DNA of 64,000 bases, taken from Paramecium sonneborni (lineage: Eukaryota; Ciliophora; Oligohymenophorea; Peniculida; Parameciidae). The stretch lies in assembly GCA_905182985.1 (NCBI GenBank), contig CAJJDN010000040.1:1-64000 (forward strand), in the 5' to 3' direction. Both the position numbers and the translations under genes were made by a program. Below the pieces are notes generated by a model, which had not been told where the DNA came from, made no database searches, and saw nothing but the letters and a program-made list of their open reading frames with translations. Shown piece after piece: positions 28,501-41,160 of this stretch (position 1 is its first letter; each line of letters opens with the position of its first letter).

Positions 28501-29426
28501 AAATTTAAATATACCATAAATTTAGTATTCCTAAATTATCTCAAAGTTTGATGTTTAAATGTGTTAAAAATCAAAGATTGTTGACCAAAATTTCAATTAA
28601 GTTGAATGTATATTCTAGAATTAACAATTTAAGAATGTATAAACTTAAATAATATAATATTTAATTTACCAGGAAAACTTTAACAAAATCCATTATTATA
28701 ATATGCAGAATAAATGTCACATATTGGTTTGCAACCATTAATTTGAGAGTGAAATAAATTTGATTAACAAAGGGGACAAATATTATTAGTAGGAATTCCA
28801 TAATAACAACTAAAACATTAATCGAACTAGGGACCAGTACAACTTAAACATGATGGATAACATTTAAATGCCTAATTCAATCTTGAAATATAAATATTTC
28901 TCATATAAACTGATCCTTAATCATTATTAGATGAAGTGAATTCAAAATTATCTTAAATTGTGTTTGGTATACTGATATTTACTGTTTTAATATCCACATT
29001 TAAATTATCACAAATACTTGACATTATTGGATATATTTATGGAGATATATAATTGAAAGTAAATGTCAATTGCTATCCTATATTGAGTATCACAGCTTCA
29101 TTATTCCAAGTACCTAAAAAAATTAAATCAAAAGTCATAATATCTCCTGCTATGAATAGCATTTATTCATAATATTTAGCTGTAGGATTGCTCTTACATA
29201 AAGCTATATAGCTTGTAAATGGTGAAGCACATGTGATAAAATTAGCTGTCATTTAGTAATCATCAGGCATAACAAAATAACCTGAATAGATATATGCTAA
29301 GGGTTGATACGTTTCTATAAATTTTTCGTTTGATTTCAGCAATCCCTTAACCACTTACCATTTAGATTTGGTTGTTTCAATTAGAGACAAGACGAGGAAA
29401 CTAATCACAAAAAATGAATATTACAT
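22546..29426 (-). CDS. Giant cysteine-rich membrane protein with DUF4215 repeats
   Basis: Spliced length is 2268 residues. It starts with a signal peptide (MQYSFFVISFLVLSLIETT). Residues about 20-900 are a large ectodomain with CxxC furin/growth-factor-receptor-like repeats. Residues about 920-1625 carry eight or so DUF4215-type repeats (CGDGI...EQCDDGN...DGC..C). Then comes a roughly 95-residue Asn/Asp/Ser-rich linker, a folded region, and six or seven hydrophobic spans between residues about 1885 and 2240 with a short basic tail. Three introns of 26, 25 and 23 bases lie at 28644-28669, 27920-27944 and 26718-26740; removing them gives one frame to the TGA at 22546. All tryptophans I read are TGG. 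The architecture matches large ciliate surface proteins that are probably receptors or adhesins at the plasma membrane; ligand and function are unknown. The DUF4215 assignment rests on the repeat signature. No operon partner; the next gene is 1.46 kb away on the other strand. Confidence 0.92.
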
Positions 29427-30889
29427 ATTTTTAATAATATTTCTAAAATTCTATAAATATTTTTTAATAGATAAAAATTTATTTTTGTATTATGTTGAAT
29501 CTCACAATTGAAAATATAAATGAAATCTTAGATAATTTTCATATCAACATATACAAATGTTCTAATTACTTCATTTGGAAGTAGTGTAGACAATAATTTT
29601 ACAAATTAATTTTTATAATTTTATATTGATGTAAATCTTTATTCAATCTCAAAAAATATAATTTAACAATTACTTTTTATAAACTCATTATGACTACAAT
29701 TTAATTATTAAGAATCGATCATTCATTGTAAAACTATATAACAAACTCAATAATAATATATGAATTTACTCAGAATTATAACCACAATTTACAAAAATGA
29801 AGAATCTTAAATTAAAAAAATTTGAAATTAATATTCTGATTATATAGAAGAATACATTAAAATTAAACCAATTATTAAAACTACTTAATTATTTAATTCT
29901 TTTTAGGTACCCTTATTATATACAAAATCGAAATTTTAATTTGATTAATTCTAAATTTGCTATTTTAATCAAGATTAATTGTAAAATAAATCAAAAAAGA
30001 CAAATACTTACTCAAACTAATATTTCTATTTAAGAAATAAGATAATCTTCATAAAACTAAATGAATAAATTTTATTTTTCTTTTGACATAAATAAAATTG
30101 AATAGCTTTAAAAATATTCATTCTTTGATTACACAAAATAAAAATATCCATAAATCTCTCAAAATTAATAATTTTTTTTCATTTATTTTTATGAATAAAA
30201 TGTTATTAATAGAAAATTTGATGGGATAACTTTTTTATATAAATTTATAATATAATACATTTATTTTATTTTATTTAGAATAAAATAATATTTTGACTGC
30301 AATTATAGACTCATTTTGTAGGCTCTTAAAAAACCAAAATATAATATTATAAAAGATGATAATGTATGCTTGTTATAAATTTTAATGATTTTTAGATAGA
30401 CTTAAATAGGATTTAGAAACTTTTAGTTTATGGATTTTAACTTGAATTATTTAATTAAAATATCTAGTTTAGACATCATTCAGAATTTATAATTTTGTAA
30501 TTTATATAAATCTTATGAAAAGAACTTAAGAATATACTCATAATTATATGTGATTTATAATGTAAAATAAAATACTTTTATCTCCCCTAAAATAAATTAA
30601 ATTGCTGATTAAAATAATGAAGTCTTGTCCCAGATATTGTGATTTATGATAATTTTAAATCATAAAATTTTATTGATTCTAAAGAGAGAACCGATTAAAA
30701 TTTTGATTATAAAATAAGTTATAATTGGATGTAATTATTTATTATGCTTAAGTTGAAGTAATTTATCGAAATAATTATAATTATATAAATAGATCAATCT
30801 AATCGTACATATTAGTTCTAAATGATCTTCTATAATATTTTATTGAATTTAATAAAGTAATTATATTTTATTAAACTATTTATTTAATA
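29427..30889. promoter_or_regulatory. Divergent intergenic region
   Basis: About 1.46 kb between the starts of two divergent genes, very AT-rich, with no coding signal. It must hold both promoters, but I see no recognisable element. Confidence 0.4.
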
Positions 30890-31711
30890 ATGGAAAAGTA
30901 TTCTGAAGATAAAGAACATTTATATATGGTAGCTCATTTAATACCCGATGCACCTGAAGTAGACAATTCATAAGATAGTAGATTAAACTTCATAAAAAAT
31001 GTTTGTTAATATAATATTATAAATAATAGGTGTATATTTGCTTTAGCCTTTAACAATTTTTTTTGCTTTTAGCTCCAAATGTTTCAATTAAATATTCTTT
31101 TTGTTGGCTTACAGAATAAATTTGGGCTTTTTTGATAGCTATTTTTATTGCCATAAGCATAATTTGCTATATTTAATGTGAGAAGATTTAGGCAAGAAAA
31201 TCTCCATAAAAATATATTATATTATTCCTTTTTACTTTAGTTGAAAGCTATGCAATTTCTGCAATCTCTTGCTTTATTGTTTAAAAATTAGAAGTTGGAT
31301 GTAATTCATTATTCTATTAAATTAGACAATTTTATTTTCTTAACATTTAATATTTATATTTTTGTGGTTTCAGGATTAACTATACTGATTATAATTTAAA
31401 AAAAATATTTTGATTTCTCTTCAAAGAAAGCTATGATAATCCCTTTTATTTTAACCTTGTTTTTTGCATTGTTTGTTTTTATTATTGATTAAACCACTCT
31501 ATATCCAATGCTTTTAATAATAATCTATAATTTGTACATATAATTTGATCTACATTTAATGGTCGGGCACAAAAAGGTCATTATTTTTTATATATAATAG
31601 AGATATTAATTAAGATAAGATGATTTTTTACTTGGGGCCCTCGTTTTAAATTTTGATATGGTGCCTTTTGTTTTGGAATAATTGAAATAGACCATTTTTT
31701 GCAAAAAATGA
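30890..31711 (+). CDS. Bax inhibitor-1 / TMBIM family membrane protein
   Basis: Spliced length is 247 residues, typical for the family. After a 35-residue polar N-terminus comes the family start block (DSRLNFIKNVY), then alternating hydrophobic helices, the mid-block KYIILFLFTLVESYAISAI, and the end block FDLHLMVGHKKRYQLRQDDF followed by a last amphipathic helix, corresponding to the YDTQLMxG...YxLSPDDYIFGAL region of TMBIM/Lifeguard proteins. Three introns: 31001-31029 (29), 31301-31325 (25) and 31577-31600 (24). The third is a multiple of three with no in-frame TGA, so it could be read through, but only its removal preserves the family alignment. Family members act in ER or Golgi membranes as calcium-leak or pH-sensing channels with anti-apoptotic roles in animals; the role in ciliates is unknown. 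The Asp pair of the calcium sensor is partly altered in the last block (QFDLHL for YDTQL). Confidence 0.88.
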
Positions 31712-32656
31712 CAAAATTTTAAGATCCAAAAATTCAATTCAAAATATCATATTATATAAAGCAAAATTAAAATTAATGGTCATTTTTTTCTTTTTTTATT
31801 CTTCATAGATATAAACCATAAATTTTTAATAATAGTTGTTTTACATTATAAGGTCTCAATTTGTTTTTAATTATTAAAATATGATCAAATTCGCTTTTAA
31901 TTATTTTGATTGGGCATTGCTTACAAATATAATTAAAGGTTTTTATTATCTTTTTCTATTAAATTTAATTTAAAATTGATCCAAACAATCATTTTCTAAT
32001 CAATTTGTTAGACAATTAAATCTTTGAAAAAAATTAATAAAAATTATCTAAAACATTTAACCCATAAATTTTCTAATAATTATTTCTGAGAAAATAAGCA
32101 TTTTTGATCGATTTTTTCATTCATACTTAATTTTTAAATGAAAATATCTTATAAATCAATTTATTTATTATATTATAAGATTAATAATTATTGAAAAACA
32201 AAGAGCTATTTATAGGATTTTGGCAAGATGGATTTAATATTGGATAATATCAATATTTTGACTGCTTAAATGAATATTATTGAATAATTTTTGTCAAATG
32301 GATTTTATCTTCAGTAAAATTAAATTAACTTGATAAAGAGGCAACACAGAATGAGAATGTTTAAGAAGAAAATATAACAAAAATAAATACAATATCATTT
32401 TTTTTTTAATTATGACAAAATCTTATATAGTAATTATAGATTATTAAAAGTGGTTAAAAATAAATAAAAAATAGTTTTATAAGTTTTTGTTAAACTTATT
32501 TTATAATTGATATATAATCTAAATAATATATTCTTAATTTAAGATAGAAATGATAACTTTGTTTGATAAACAAATAAAAACTTAAATTGATTGATAAATA
32601 TTTTGATTAATTAAAGTAACAGTTATAACAAAATGAAAGTGATAATAATATTCATA
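31712..32656. other. Convergent intergenic region
   Basis: About 0.95 kb between the 3' ends of the TMBIM gene and the kinase, AT-rich, no gene seen. Confidence 0.5.
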
Positions 32657-33739
32657 TCAAGATTAAATATGACTAATTGATTTAATTTAATTGGTTGCGT
32701 ATTTACTTATAACTTTTGAGATAAGAACATATTTAGTTTCACAACTTATAATATCTTCTTCGCTATTTTATTCATTAGGATTGTATAAGATAATTGAAGT
32801 ATTAATTACATTTTAAAATGATGAGATTTATTTAGTTTAAAAAAAAGATGAGTAGGGTTATAGCATTTTTAGAAATAGACTTTTGATATAGGAATAATCT
32901 GGCATAACATAATATTTTAATGTGTCTATATATTACATAATATCTTAAAAGCCTAAAGGAAAATTTGAATATAAAGTTTAAGAATTATAATGAAATGTCT
33001 TTACCTTACCAATAATTTAAATATCTACTTTTTTACATCCCCAAGAAGGTTTCTGTAACCATGGTAATTTTTCTAAGATTGAAAAGTATAATTACAATTT
33101 CTTAAGTAAACTAAAATATATATTAAGCTTTCTAGATCATCCTTAAATCCAAGTTATTCTCCATTATGAGATTATCTGCTTGCAAAACTTAATGAACCTA
33201 TAAACGTATCTTTTAAAAATGTTGAATTTTGATTAAATTTTTGTGATAAACCAAAATCAATTAGTTATATAATTTCAGGTTTTATGGTATTCTAATCATC
33301 CTAAATTTATTTTGAAAACATAATGTTTTCTGGTTTTAAATCAAGATGTAGGACATTGTTACAATGAATATTTTCTAAGATTTCAGTCATTCTCAATCCA
33401 ATTCTTAATATTTATGATAATGATAATTGTTTCTCTTTGGCTACTTCTTTTAAGTTATATTGAAACAATGGAACAATAATAAACAATCTTAATAACTGTA
33501 GATAATAAATACTTATTATCTGAAGTTATTCCATATGATTTTAATTCAGGAATACCTGAAATACCCTGTAATTTTTTAAGCATTTCGATTTCATTTTTTA
33601 TTTAACCTATTCCAGCTGATTTTTCTATTTTTATTGCACATAACTCTTGGGTTAAGCTATTTTCAACTTTATAGATTGTATGATCAGAGCCACACCCTAT
33701 ATATGAAAGAACATTATATTAAGAAGCCTCAAGATACAT
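32657..33739 (-). CDS. CK1-like protein kinase, copy 1
   Basis: Spliced length is 344 residues with introns at 33488-33512 (25) and 33073-33095 (23). Kinase motifs in order: Gly loop GCGSDHTIYKV (15-25), ATP-anchoring Lys37 in CAIKIEKS, catalytic loop HLDLKPEN (123-130), metal-binding Asp153 in LIDFGLS, then the CK1 signature FIGSLSFASR...HNGEQLGFKDDLESL. CK1-type features replace the usual APE motif, so this is a casein-kinase-1-like Ser/Thr kinase, probably soluble. The HRD arginine is Leu here and in both paralogs in this window, making them non-RD kinases. Lys, Asp and Asp are all kept, so catalysis is plausible. I chose the Met at 33739 because it matches the paralog starts (MxxxxQYxVL); an in-frame Met at 33778 would add 13 residues. 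The short Ser/Glu-rich tail ends in IKSISHIQ, a motif shared with both paralogs. Confidence 0.9.
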
Positions 33740-35891
33740 CGAAATCAAGTTATTATAATAAAATATATTAGAGAACATTGTTCTTGTTTAATAATTAATC
33801 CAACGGGGTTTTATTTATTATAATTATTACAATTTATGCGTATTATAATTTCACTGTTGAACAATATTATTTACAATACTTATATATGTTTTTTACTATT
33901 ATTGTTTTTAAACTTTCTCTAAAAGACTTTTAATTATTCATACTAATAATCCTATCAGTATTTTTTATTAATGTAAACATACATAAACCTATTTAATTAT
34001 TTTTAATTCTTGCTTTTTCTATTATCGTTTATAAAATATAGGCTTTCAAAATTATTTTAATTTAAATAATATCCATTTAATCATTCAAATATCCTTTCTT
34101 TACAAATATTAATACAAAATTTCATTTAGAATTTATTTACATCACTCTAATGAACTTTGAAAATCATAATATTTTTAATATTCAATTCAATTCATATTTT
34201 TTATTAATTCTTAACAATAAATCTTATTGTAAAATCTATTTTTGGTTATAAGAATCATCTAGTTTAAAAAAATTCAAAAAATACCTTAAAATTAAATTTT
34301 AATCTGAGAAATATTTACTTCATCTAATTATTAATTTTATGCTTTTTTTTTAATCAATTCTTTTTCGTAATTATATATAACATCTAATATCTTTAAATAT
34401 TAGTGAAACTATATAGAAAATTTTTAAGAGAGTTACAACTTAGCATTTCGAATTCTAATTATAAATACTATTCTAATATCAACAATTAAATAGACTCATC
34501 TATATAATAATCAACTAATCTTTCCTTTTCCAAAAACAAATATACAACATTTTAATTTTTTTAACAAACATTCACCATCATAAAATAAATAAAATACATC
34601 ATAATTTAGAATCAAAATAATAAAATAAAAAATTATCTCTCTACAAGGATTGAACTTCAATTTTTGTTTTTAAAGGGCTCTTAAAATGTATATTCAATAA
34701 TTTTAAATATCTACAATTCAAGATCAATTAATTCTCATATACAACATCAAATAGCTCAAAAAAAACATAATTGATCTATAAAAAAGCACAAAATAATTTT
34801 AATAATTTCACAAATAAACTTTAACTTTTAATTTAAAATGTTAAGGCATTTAGTATAGCATATTAGAATTATTGAAATAAGAGGATTGCAAATATTTTTC
34901 CATTAAAAATTTTAAATAATTTATTCTAATAGATTTAAGACTTCTATCCTTAATACTTTAAGAAATAAATTTTATTAGTTATTTACTCTTTTTCAATTGA
35001 TGAAAGAGATTCATCATATTACATTTATTAAATTTGTCAACTGATTAATTTACTTAATCTATCCACATATTTACTTATATTATATCATCATTAAGAGTGT
35101 TATGAATAATTTTATTATTCAAAAGAATCACATAAACTTATTTTAATTTAAACATATTAAAATATTAGCATTACTTATTTTTCATCTTTAACTTTTTTAT
35201 TTCATCTTTAATTTTTTTAACTCTACACACTAAAATCGAACATTTCTTTAAAATTCCATTTCATTTAGTAAGTAAAATTAATATCTATGATATGCAATTA
35301 TTTATATGCAAATTTCATTAAAATATAAATATCTATATAAAAATGTTTTAGTTAATTTGAATTTTAAGGTTCGAAAATATTTTCCCTATACTTATTAATC
35401 AGAAAACTAAATATAAGAACTAGAAAATTTCAACTATAATCAAATTTTAAAAATTTTATTAATATTATTAATTTGTATTATTTTCAATTAGAGATATAAA
35501 GATAATTTTAGTTTTATAATTTGTTTTTTTTGAAATTTATCATATTCATAAAAATAGAATGAAAATCTACTCAATATTTTAAGATAATATATATCATAAG
35601 TCCAAGATCTTCTTTATTTTATTATTTACATAAATGAATTAAAATTTACTCTTAAAATAAACTTATTTATTTAGATAAAATGAAAATTGAATTAAATTAT
35701 AAGAAAAATTTAACTTTTTTTTAAATTGTATAATTAAAAGATTAGGCTAAAATAATTTGTGATAAATAATCATTTGAAAATAACAAAAAAAGAATCATTT
35801 ATTAATATATTGTAGTATAATATATAAAAAATGTAAATTTTCTATTATAATAAATATATTCTGATCAAGTTATAATAATATTATAACATTA
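33740..35891. other. Intergenic region including start of a duplicated block
   Basis: AT-rich, no gene seen. The part from 35440 onward is the first copy of direct repeat 3, so the true intergenic distance is not certain. Confidence 0.4.
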
Positions 35892-36499
35892 TCATCTTTA
35901 TTAAATCAAAAGTTCTAACTCTTCTAAAGATTCAGATTGATTTTCCATTTCAAAAGGATCAAAAGGTTTGATTTATAAATGATTTGATTTTTTTGAATTA
36001 ATTTAATCTAATTTATTTTCAGTTATTATTGCACCCATTTAATGGCTTTTTAATAATAATTGATCACCAAATTTTTCTTGTAATATAAGTTATATTCTTG
36101 AAATCTCATAAAGTATATTTACTAATCTACATTTTTTTCGAGCTCCTTATAAAAAGACTTTATGAATCTATTTAAAAGTTTTCCAAGGTATTTTCATATT
36201 GTAATTATGTTCATTTTAGATTGAAATTTAATTTAAAAAATTAGTTTTAAATTCTTTAAGTTCTGGATAATACATATTAACAATAGAATTTAATAACAAA
36301 TTTTCTAATAATTAATTATTATAGTATAACACAAAATGTTTAACTAGAAATATTAATTGAATAATAGAACCAATTTAAGCTAAGACTTATCCCAATTTAG
36401 GATATGTAATTTCCTCTTATAGTGAAATATTATCAATTCTAAAAAGATAACAACCATAACTTTCAAAATTATAATTAAATTTTGAGACTGTATTAATTA
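35440..36499. repeat. Direct repeat 3, copy A (assembly overlap)
   Basis: This 1060-base block is repeated at 36501-37560 directly after the single N at 36500. It ends abruptly inside a coding region that is complete only in the second copy. Confidence 0.88.
35892..36499 (-). pseudogene. 3' fragment of the two-span membrane protein gene (duplicate)
   Basis: Identical to the last part of the gene at 36953-38380 and cut off by the N at 36500. Because the whole block is duplicated exactly, I regard it as an assembly artefact rather than a biological pseudogene. Confidence 0.8.
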
Positions 36500-36500
36500 N

Positions 36501-37560
36501 TCAAATTTTAAAAATTTTATTAATATTATTAATTTGTATTATTTTCAATTAGAGATATAAAGATAATTTTAGTTTTATAATTTGTTTTTTTTGAAATTTA
36601 TCATATTCATAAAAATAGAATGAAAATCTACTCAATATTTTAAGATAATATATATCATAAGTCCAAGATCTTCTTTATTTTATTATTTACATAAATGAAT
36701 TAAAATTTACTCTTAAAATAAACTTATTTATTTAGATAAAATGAAAATTGAATTAAATTATAAGAAAAATTTAACTTTTTTTTAAATTGTATAATTAAAA
36801 GATTAGGCTAAAATAATTTGTGATAAATAATCATTTGAAAATAACAAAAAAAGAATCATTTATTAATATATTGTAGTATAATATATAAAAAATGTAAATT
36901 TTCTATTATAATAAATATATTCTGATCAAGTTATAATAATATTATAACATTATCATCTTTATTAAATCAAAAGTTCTAACTCTTCTAAAGATTCAGATTG
37001 ATTTTCCATTTCAAAAGGATCAAAAGGTTTGATTTATAAATGATTTGATTTTTTTGAATTAATTTAATCTAATTTATTTTCAGTTATTATTGCACCCATT
37101 TAATGGCTTTTTAATAATAATTGATCACCAAATTTTTCTTGTAATATAAGTTATATTCTTGAAATCTCATAAAGTATATTTACTAATCTACATTTTTTTC
37201 GAGCTCCTTATAAAAAGACTTTATGAATCTATTTAAAAGTTTTCCAAGGTATTTTCATATTGTAATTATGTTCATTTTAGATTGAAATTTAATTTAAAAA
37301 ATTAGTTTTAAATTCTTTAAGTTCTGGATAATACATATTAACAATAGAATTTAATAACAAATTTTCTAATAATTAATTATTATAGTATAACACAAAATGT
37401 TTAACTAGAAATATTAATTGAATAATAGAACCAATTTAAGCTAAGACTTATCCCAATTTAGGATATGTAATTTCCTCTTATAGTGAAATATTATCAATTC
37501 TAAAAAGATAACAACCATAACTTTCAAAATTATAATTAAATTTTGAGACTGTATTAATTA
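36501..37560. repeat. Direct repeat 3, copy B
   Basis: Second copy of 35440-36499; the sequence then continues through the rest of the membrane-protein gene. Confidence 0.88.
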
Positions 37561-38380
37561 CATTAATTGCAAAATTTTTATCAGTTTCTTAACTTATAAG
37601 CTCAAAGTTATTTAAAAAATTATAATGCTCATAACTATTAAATAATATTCCATCATCAATAATTGTTTTTTATTATTTCAACATGATTTAAGAATAAAAA
37701 GGTTTATTTGGATCAAAACCTGTGTAATATTACTTTTTAAATTATTCAAACTCTTTTGTAAGTATATTTAATTTACTTAAGTAAATAGTTAAATATAAAA
37801 ATCCATGAAATTTTGATAAATAATTATTAATAGTATTTTCATCTGCACAATAACTACCAAAATTAACATAATCTTATTAACATTTTGCAAAAACAATTGA
37901 ATATTATCTTTGCTATTAGTAATTATTATTATCTTAATTTAATAATGAATTTAGTACTATAGTAATATTATCTAATACTATTCGATATGGTTGTATTTTA
38001 TTAGAAAATAAAGGTATTGGTTCATCTTCTATTGTTGTATTTATAAAAGTAAATAAAAGAGGAGTAATAATATTATTTTCTTTTTAAAAAGGATCAACAT
38101 CCCCAGTAAAGTCTAACAATTATATTTCAATTAAAGACTCTTCTAATTAAAATTCAGCATACCCTAATATTTCTTATTTTGAACTTATAGTTGGAGATAA
38201 TTAATTACTTTTCCATAAGACAAATACATAACAAAAATATACAAAACTTAAACTACTTACTAAAACAGTTGCAATTCCACCAATTTTGCTTTAAAATTTT
38301 TCATTTTCTTAATTTGTTAATAGACTAACCGGGACACCAAATATATCTTATTTCTCAAAGTTGTTCAAAATTTTTTTCAT
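36953..38380 (-). CDS. Two-span membrane protein, ciliate-type family
   Basis: 475 residues in one uninterrupted frame ending at TGA; no intron is needed. The N-terminus (MKKILNNFEKQDIFGVPVSL) is followed by GGIATVLVSSLSFVYFCYVF, a first membrane span around residues 35-55. A mixed, Gln/Asn-rich central region of about 230 residues follows, then KLGQVLAQIGSIIQLIFLVK, a second span near residue 300, and a basic, polar C-terminal tail of about 150 residues. The pattern of a DxFGxPxSL start, an IGG before the first span and an LAxIG before the second is one I associate with a ciliate-expanded family of unknown function, but I cannot name it. The Met at 38380 precedes this conserved start; the upstream frame continues about 40 codons to an in-frame TGA and looks less protein-like. 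Probably sits in plasma or endomembrane. Confidence 0.75.
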
Positions 38381-39875
38381 TATTCCAAATAATTCTTATT
38401 TTTCTTTTATATTTAATTCATATAATAAACGATATAGCAGTTAAATTATATTATAAACATTAATTCATTCATTACAAAATATCCTTTCAAAAAACTCTAA
38501 TATTTCCTTTGCAATGATTATATATAAATATTTTAAAATATATTTATAGTCCACAACTTAATTATTTAAATAAGCGATGTTTTTTTCCTTTTAAAATTTC
38601 CTATTTTAAACATATAAAAATAATATTTAAATTGATAATTTAAAAGATTAAATAATTTAATATAAGACAATTCTATATGAATTTAAATGATTCTTTCTTC
38701 CAGTAAAAATTACCAAATATCATCTTAGTTTATTATAAATAAAATTAAAAATGATTACAAACTTTAACACTATCTATTAGTGATTAAAATTTTATTTTAA
38801 AATAGTATTATATGTATTCGAAAATTTTTAACAATAGATTATTATTATTTACCATGACAGCATAAAGTTTCATGGGCTTTGTAAATATAAGCTATATTTT
38901 TATATATAGATTAATCTAACACTTTATGGAAGTATAATAATTTAATCCTATATAAAATTTATATTAAATTCTTAATTTATAATTATTAATTAATCAAAGT
39001 AGATTAGTAATAAAAAACTATTTTATATACAACAGTAATTTATTTGATATCAGATACTTTTCTTTTAACTTAAGTGCTTGAATGATTTGTTAAATTTTGA
39101 AGGTTTACTTAAATTATTTTTTTAAAAGATTCTAACTTTAGTACTAAACTTTAAATATGAAATAAAGTTAAAAAAATTATAAAAATTTTAGATTAATTAA
39201 AAAGCATAGGTTATATATATTTATAAAATAATTAAAATAAATTATTTCAAAATATAATTGAGTTTTTTATTGGGTATTAAAGTATAATATTTTAAATTTG
39301 CAATTCCATCATATTAATTTTTTTCTTCAGTATTTAAGATATTTGTTATTAAATTTTCATGTTGACTTATAATGTTCCTAATTAGTTTTTTTATTATATG
39401 ATTTCAATCTTTTTTAGAGATTGGTTGATTAGATTAAATCTGTAGAAGATTTTTTTCTGAATTTAATCTGAGGGTTAAGTTTTATTCAAAAACAGCTCAT
39501 AGTTAATTAAATTTTGAAATTTAGATTTTATTTTCTTTCTTATTTTATCAAATAACTTATAATTTTTACTAAAAAATAATCAGAATATTTTCAAAAATGT
39601 GTAAAATAGTATTAATAAAACTAGAAATTAAAATTTCAGTTAAAAATAATACTTCATAATAAGAATATATATATATATGCTGCATATTTTAAAACATTTA
39701 ATGAAATATATATTCAGCACAATATGATTCCAAATTGTTCAAAGTGATTTAAATTTGCTTATGAATAATATCCTAATAATATAAAAGTAACAATTAAATT
39801 TTTCAGGATAATTTTATCATTATTAAGAAAAGAGAATAAAAATTAATATTAAGTTATTTGTAAATTAATCAATTT
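38381..39875. other. Intergenic region
   Basis: About 1.5 kb, AT-rich, no gene seen. The part next to 38381 may include 5' leader of the gene to its left. Confidence 0.45.
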
Positions 39876-41160
39876 TCAGAAAGAAAATTATAATTTATAA
39901 TAACTACATAAGTATCCATAAATAACATAAGATAAATTATAATTTGATTATTAGGAATGATCTATTTTTATTTTAAACATTTTCCATTACTAAAATAATA
40001 TCCATTTAAACATTATATATATTGAGTTTTAATATTTAAATGAATATCTAATGATAAATGACATATTTAATCTTCTTTATTTTAAAATAATTTACAACCA
40101 TAAAAAGGTAACAGTTCTTCATTTTAAAATGGATAATATTAATTTGATAATTTTTCATCTATCATCAATTATCCATATTAATTATTTAAATTATTTATTA
40201 ATAATATATATCTAAATAAAACAAGCTAAACATAATATGTAATTATCTTAATCTCTAAAGGACTACAATAATATAAATACATTACAATTTATAACAATTT
40301 CTAATTTCATAATCATCTTCTATATTTAATGCCATTTAATTAGTTTAATTTAAAATTTTATAATTAAATTCTTCATATAATAATTATCATTAATAAGTAA
40401 ATTCAATTTGATTATAAACTATATTTGAATTAAATGGAAAACTTCAACATTAATTAAATAAAGGACTAAAACAAGTTTAATATGATAATGGCACCTTAAA
40501 TAATTTTGAATTATAATCATAAAAAGATATTAAAGTAAATAATCTTTTTAATTTATTTGAATCTAATATAAATCCACCAAAATATAATAGAAAATATATT
40601 TATGAAAATTATTCATAATTTATATTAATCTAATAATTGAATTCAAAATGTTCAAATAAGTTATCTTTATATTAAAAATTATAAAAAAATATAAATTCTT
40701 AATCTATATCAAAGTAGTTGAATCAACAGGTTTTATTAAATAGCTCTAAAGATCTAAAAATCCAATTTTAACAATTTAGCAACTTTGAATTAGCCTAGAA
40801 CTTATTTTAATAATATATTTGTCTATGTAATAGGATTTATAACCAATTTAAGATAATATCTATTACTGAATTAATTCCTCCATGAATAATTATTTCTCTC
40901 TATTGAGATTTAATTTTCATCTATATTAAATAAAGCAATTCATTTTCATCTCTTAATTAAGCTCCTTGCAAATTTATAGCACTAAAATCATTTAATTATC
41001 ATATTAGAAAAAACCTTTATTCTTATCAAATAATTTTATATCTAAATTTATCTCAAGTTTCTACTTTAATAATTCTTCCCTCTTTTCAACATTATTGTAG
41101 CATATAAGACACTTTCTATGTATCATCAACACATACTCCTCCACTCTTCAAAAATTCGAG
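39876..41160 (-). pseudogene. Probably decayed gene, cysteine-containing C-terminus
   Basis: The minus strand has protein-like stretches, but I cannot join them into one intact gene. The last 90 codons are clear (FYGCKLFQNKED..., then YIQCLNGYYFSNGKCLK, like the cysteine motifs of ciliate surface proteins) and end at TGA 39876. One short intron is plausible near 40.28 kb (23 bases). Further upstream, one frame stays coding-like for over 300 codons but meets about seven TGA codons, several at places where Trp would fit; one of these can be removed by a 24-base GTT...TAG intron. Other frames are open for long stretches too, as is easy at this AT content. I favour a decayed gene, with unresolved introns or retained internal sequence as alternatives. 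Boundaries are approximate and no family is assigned. Confidence 0.35.
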
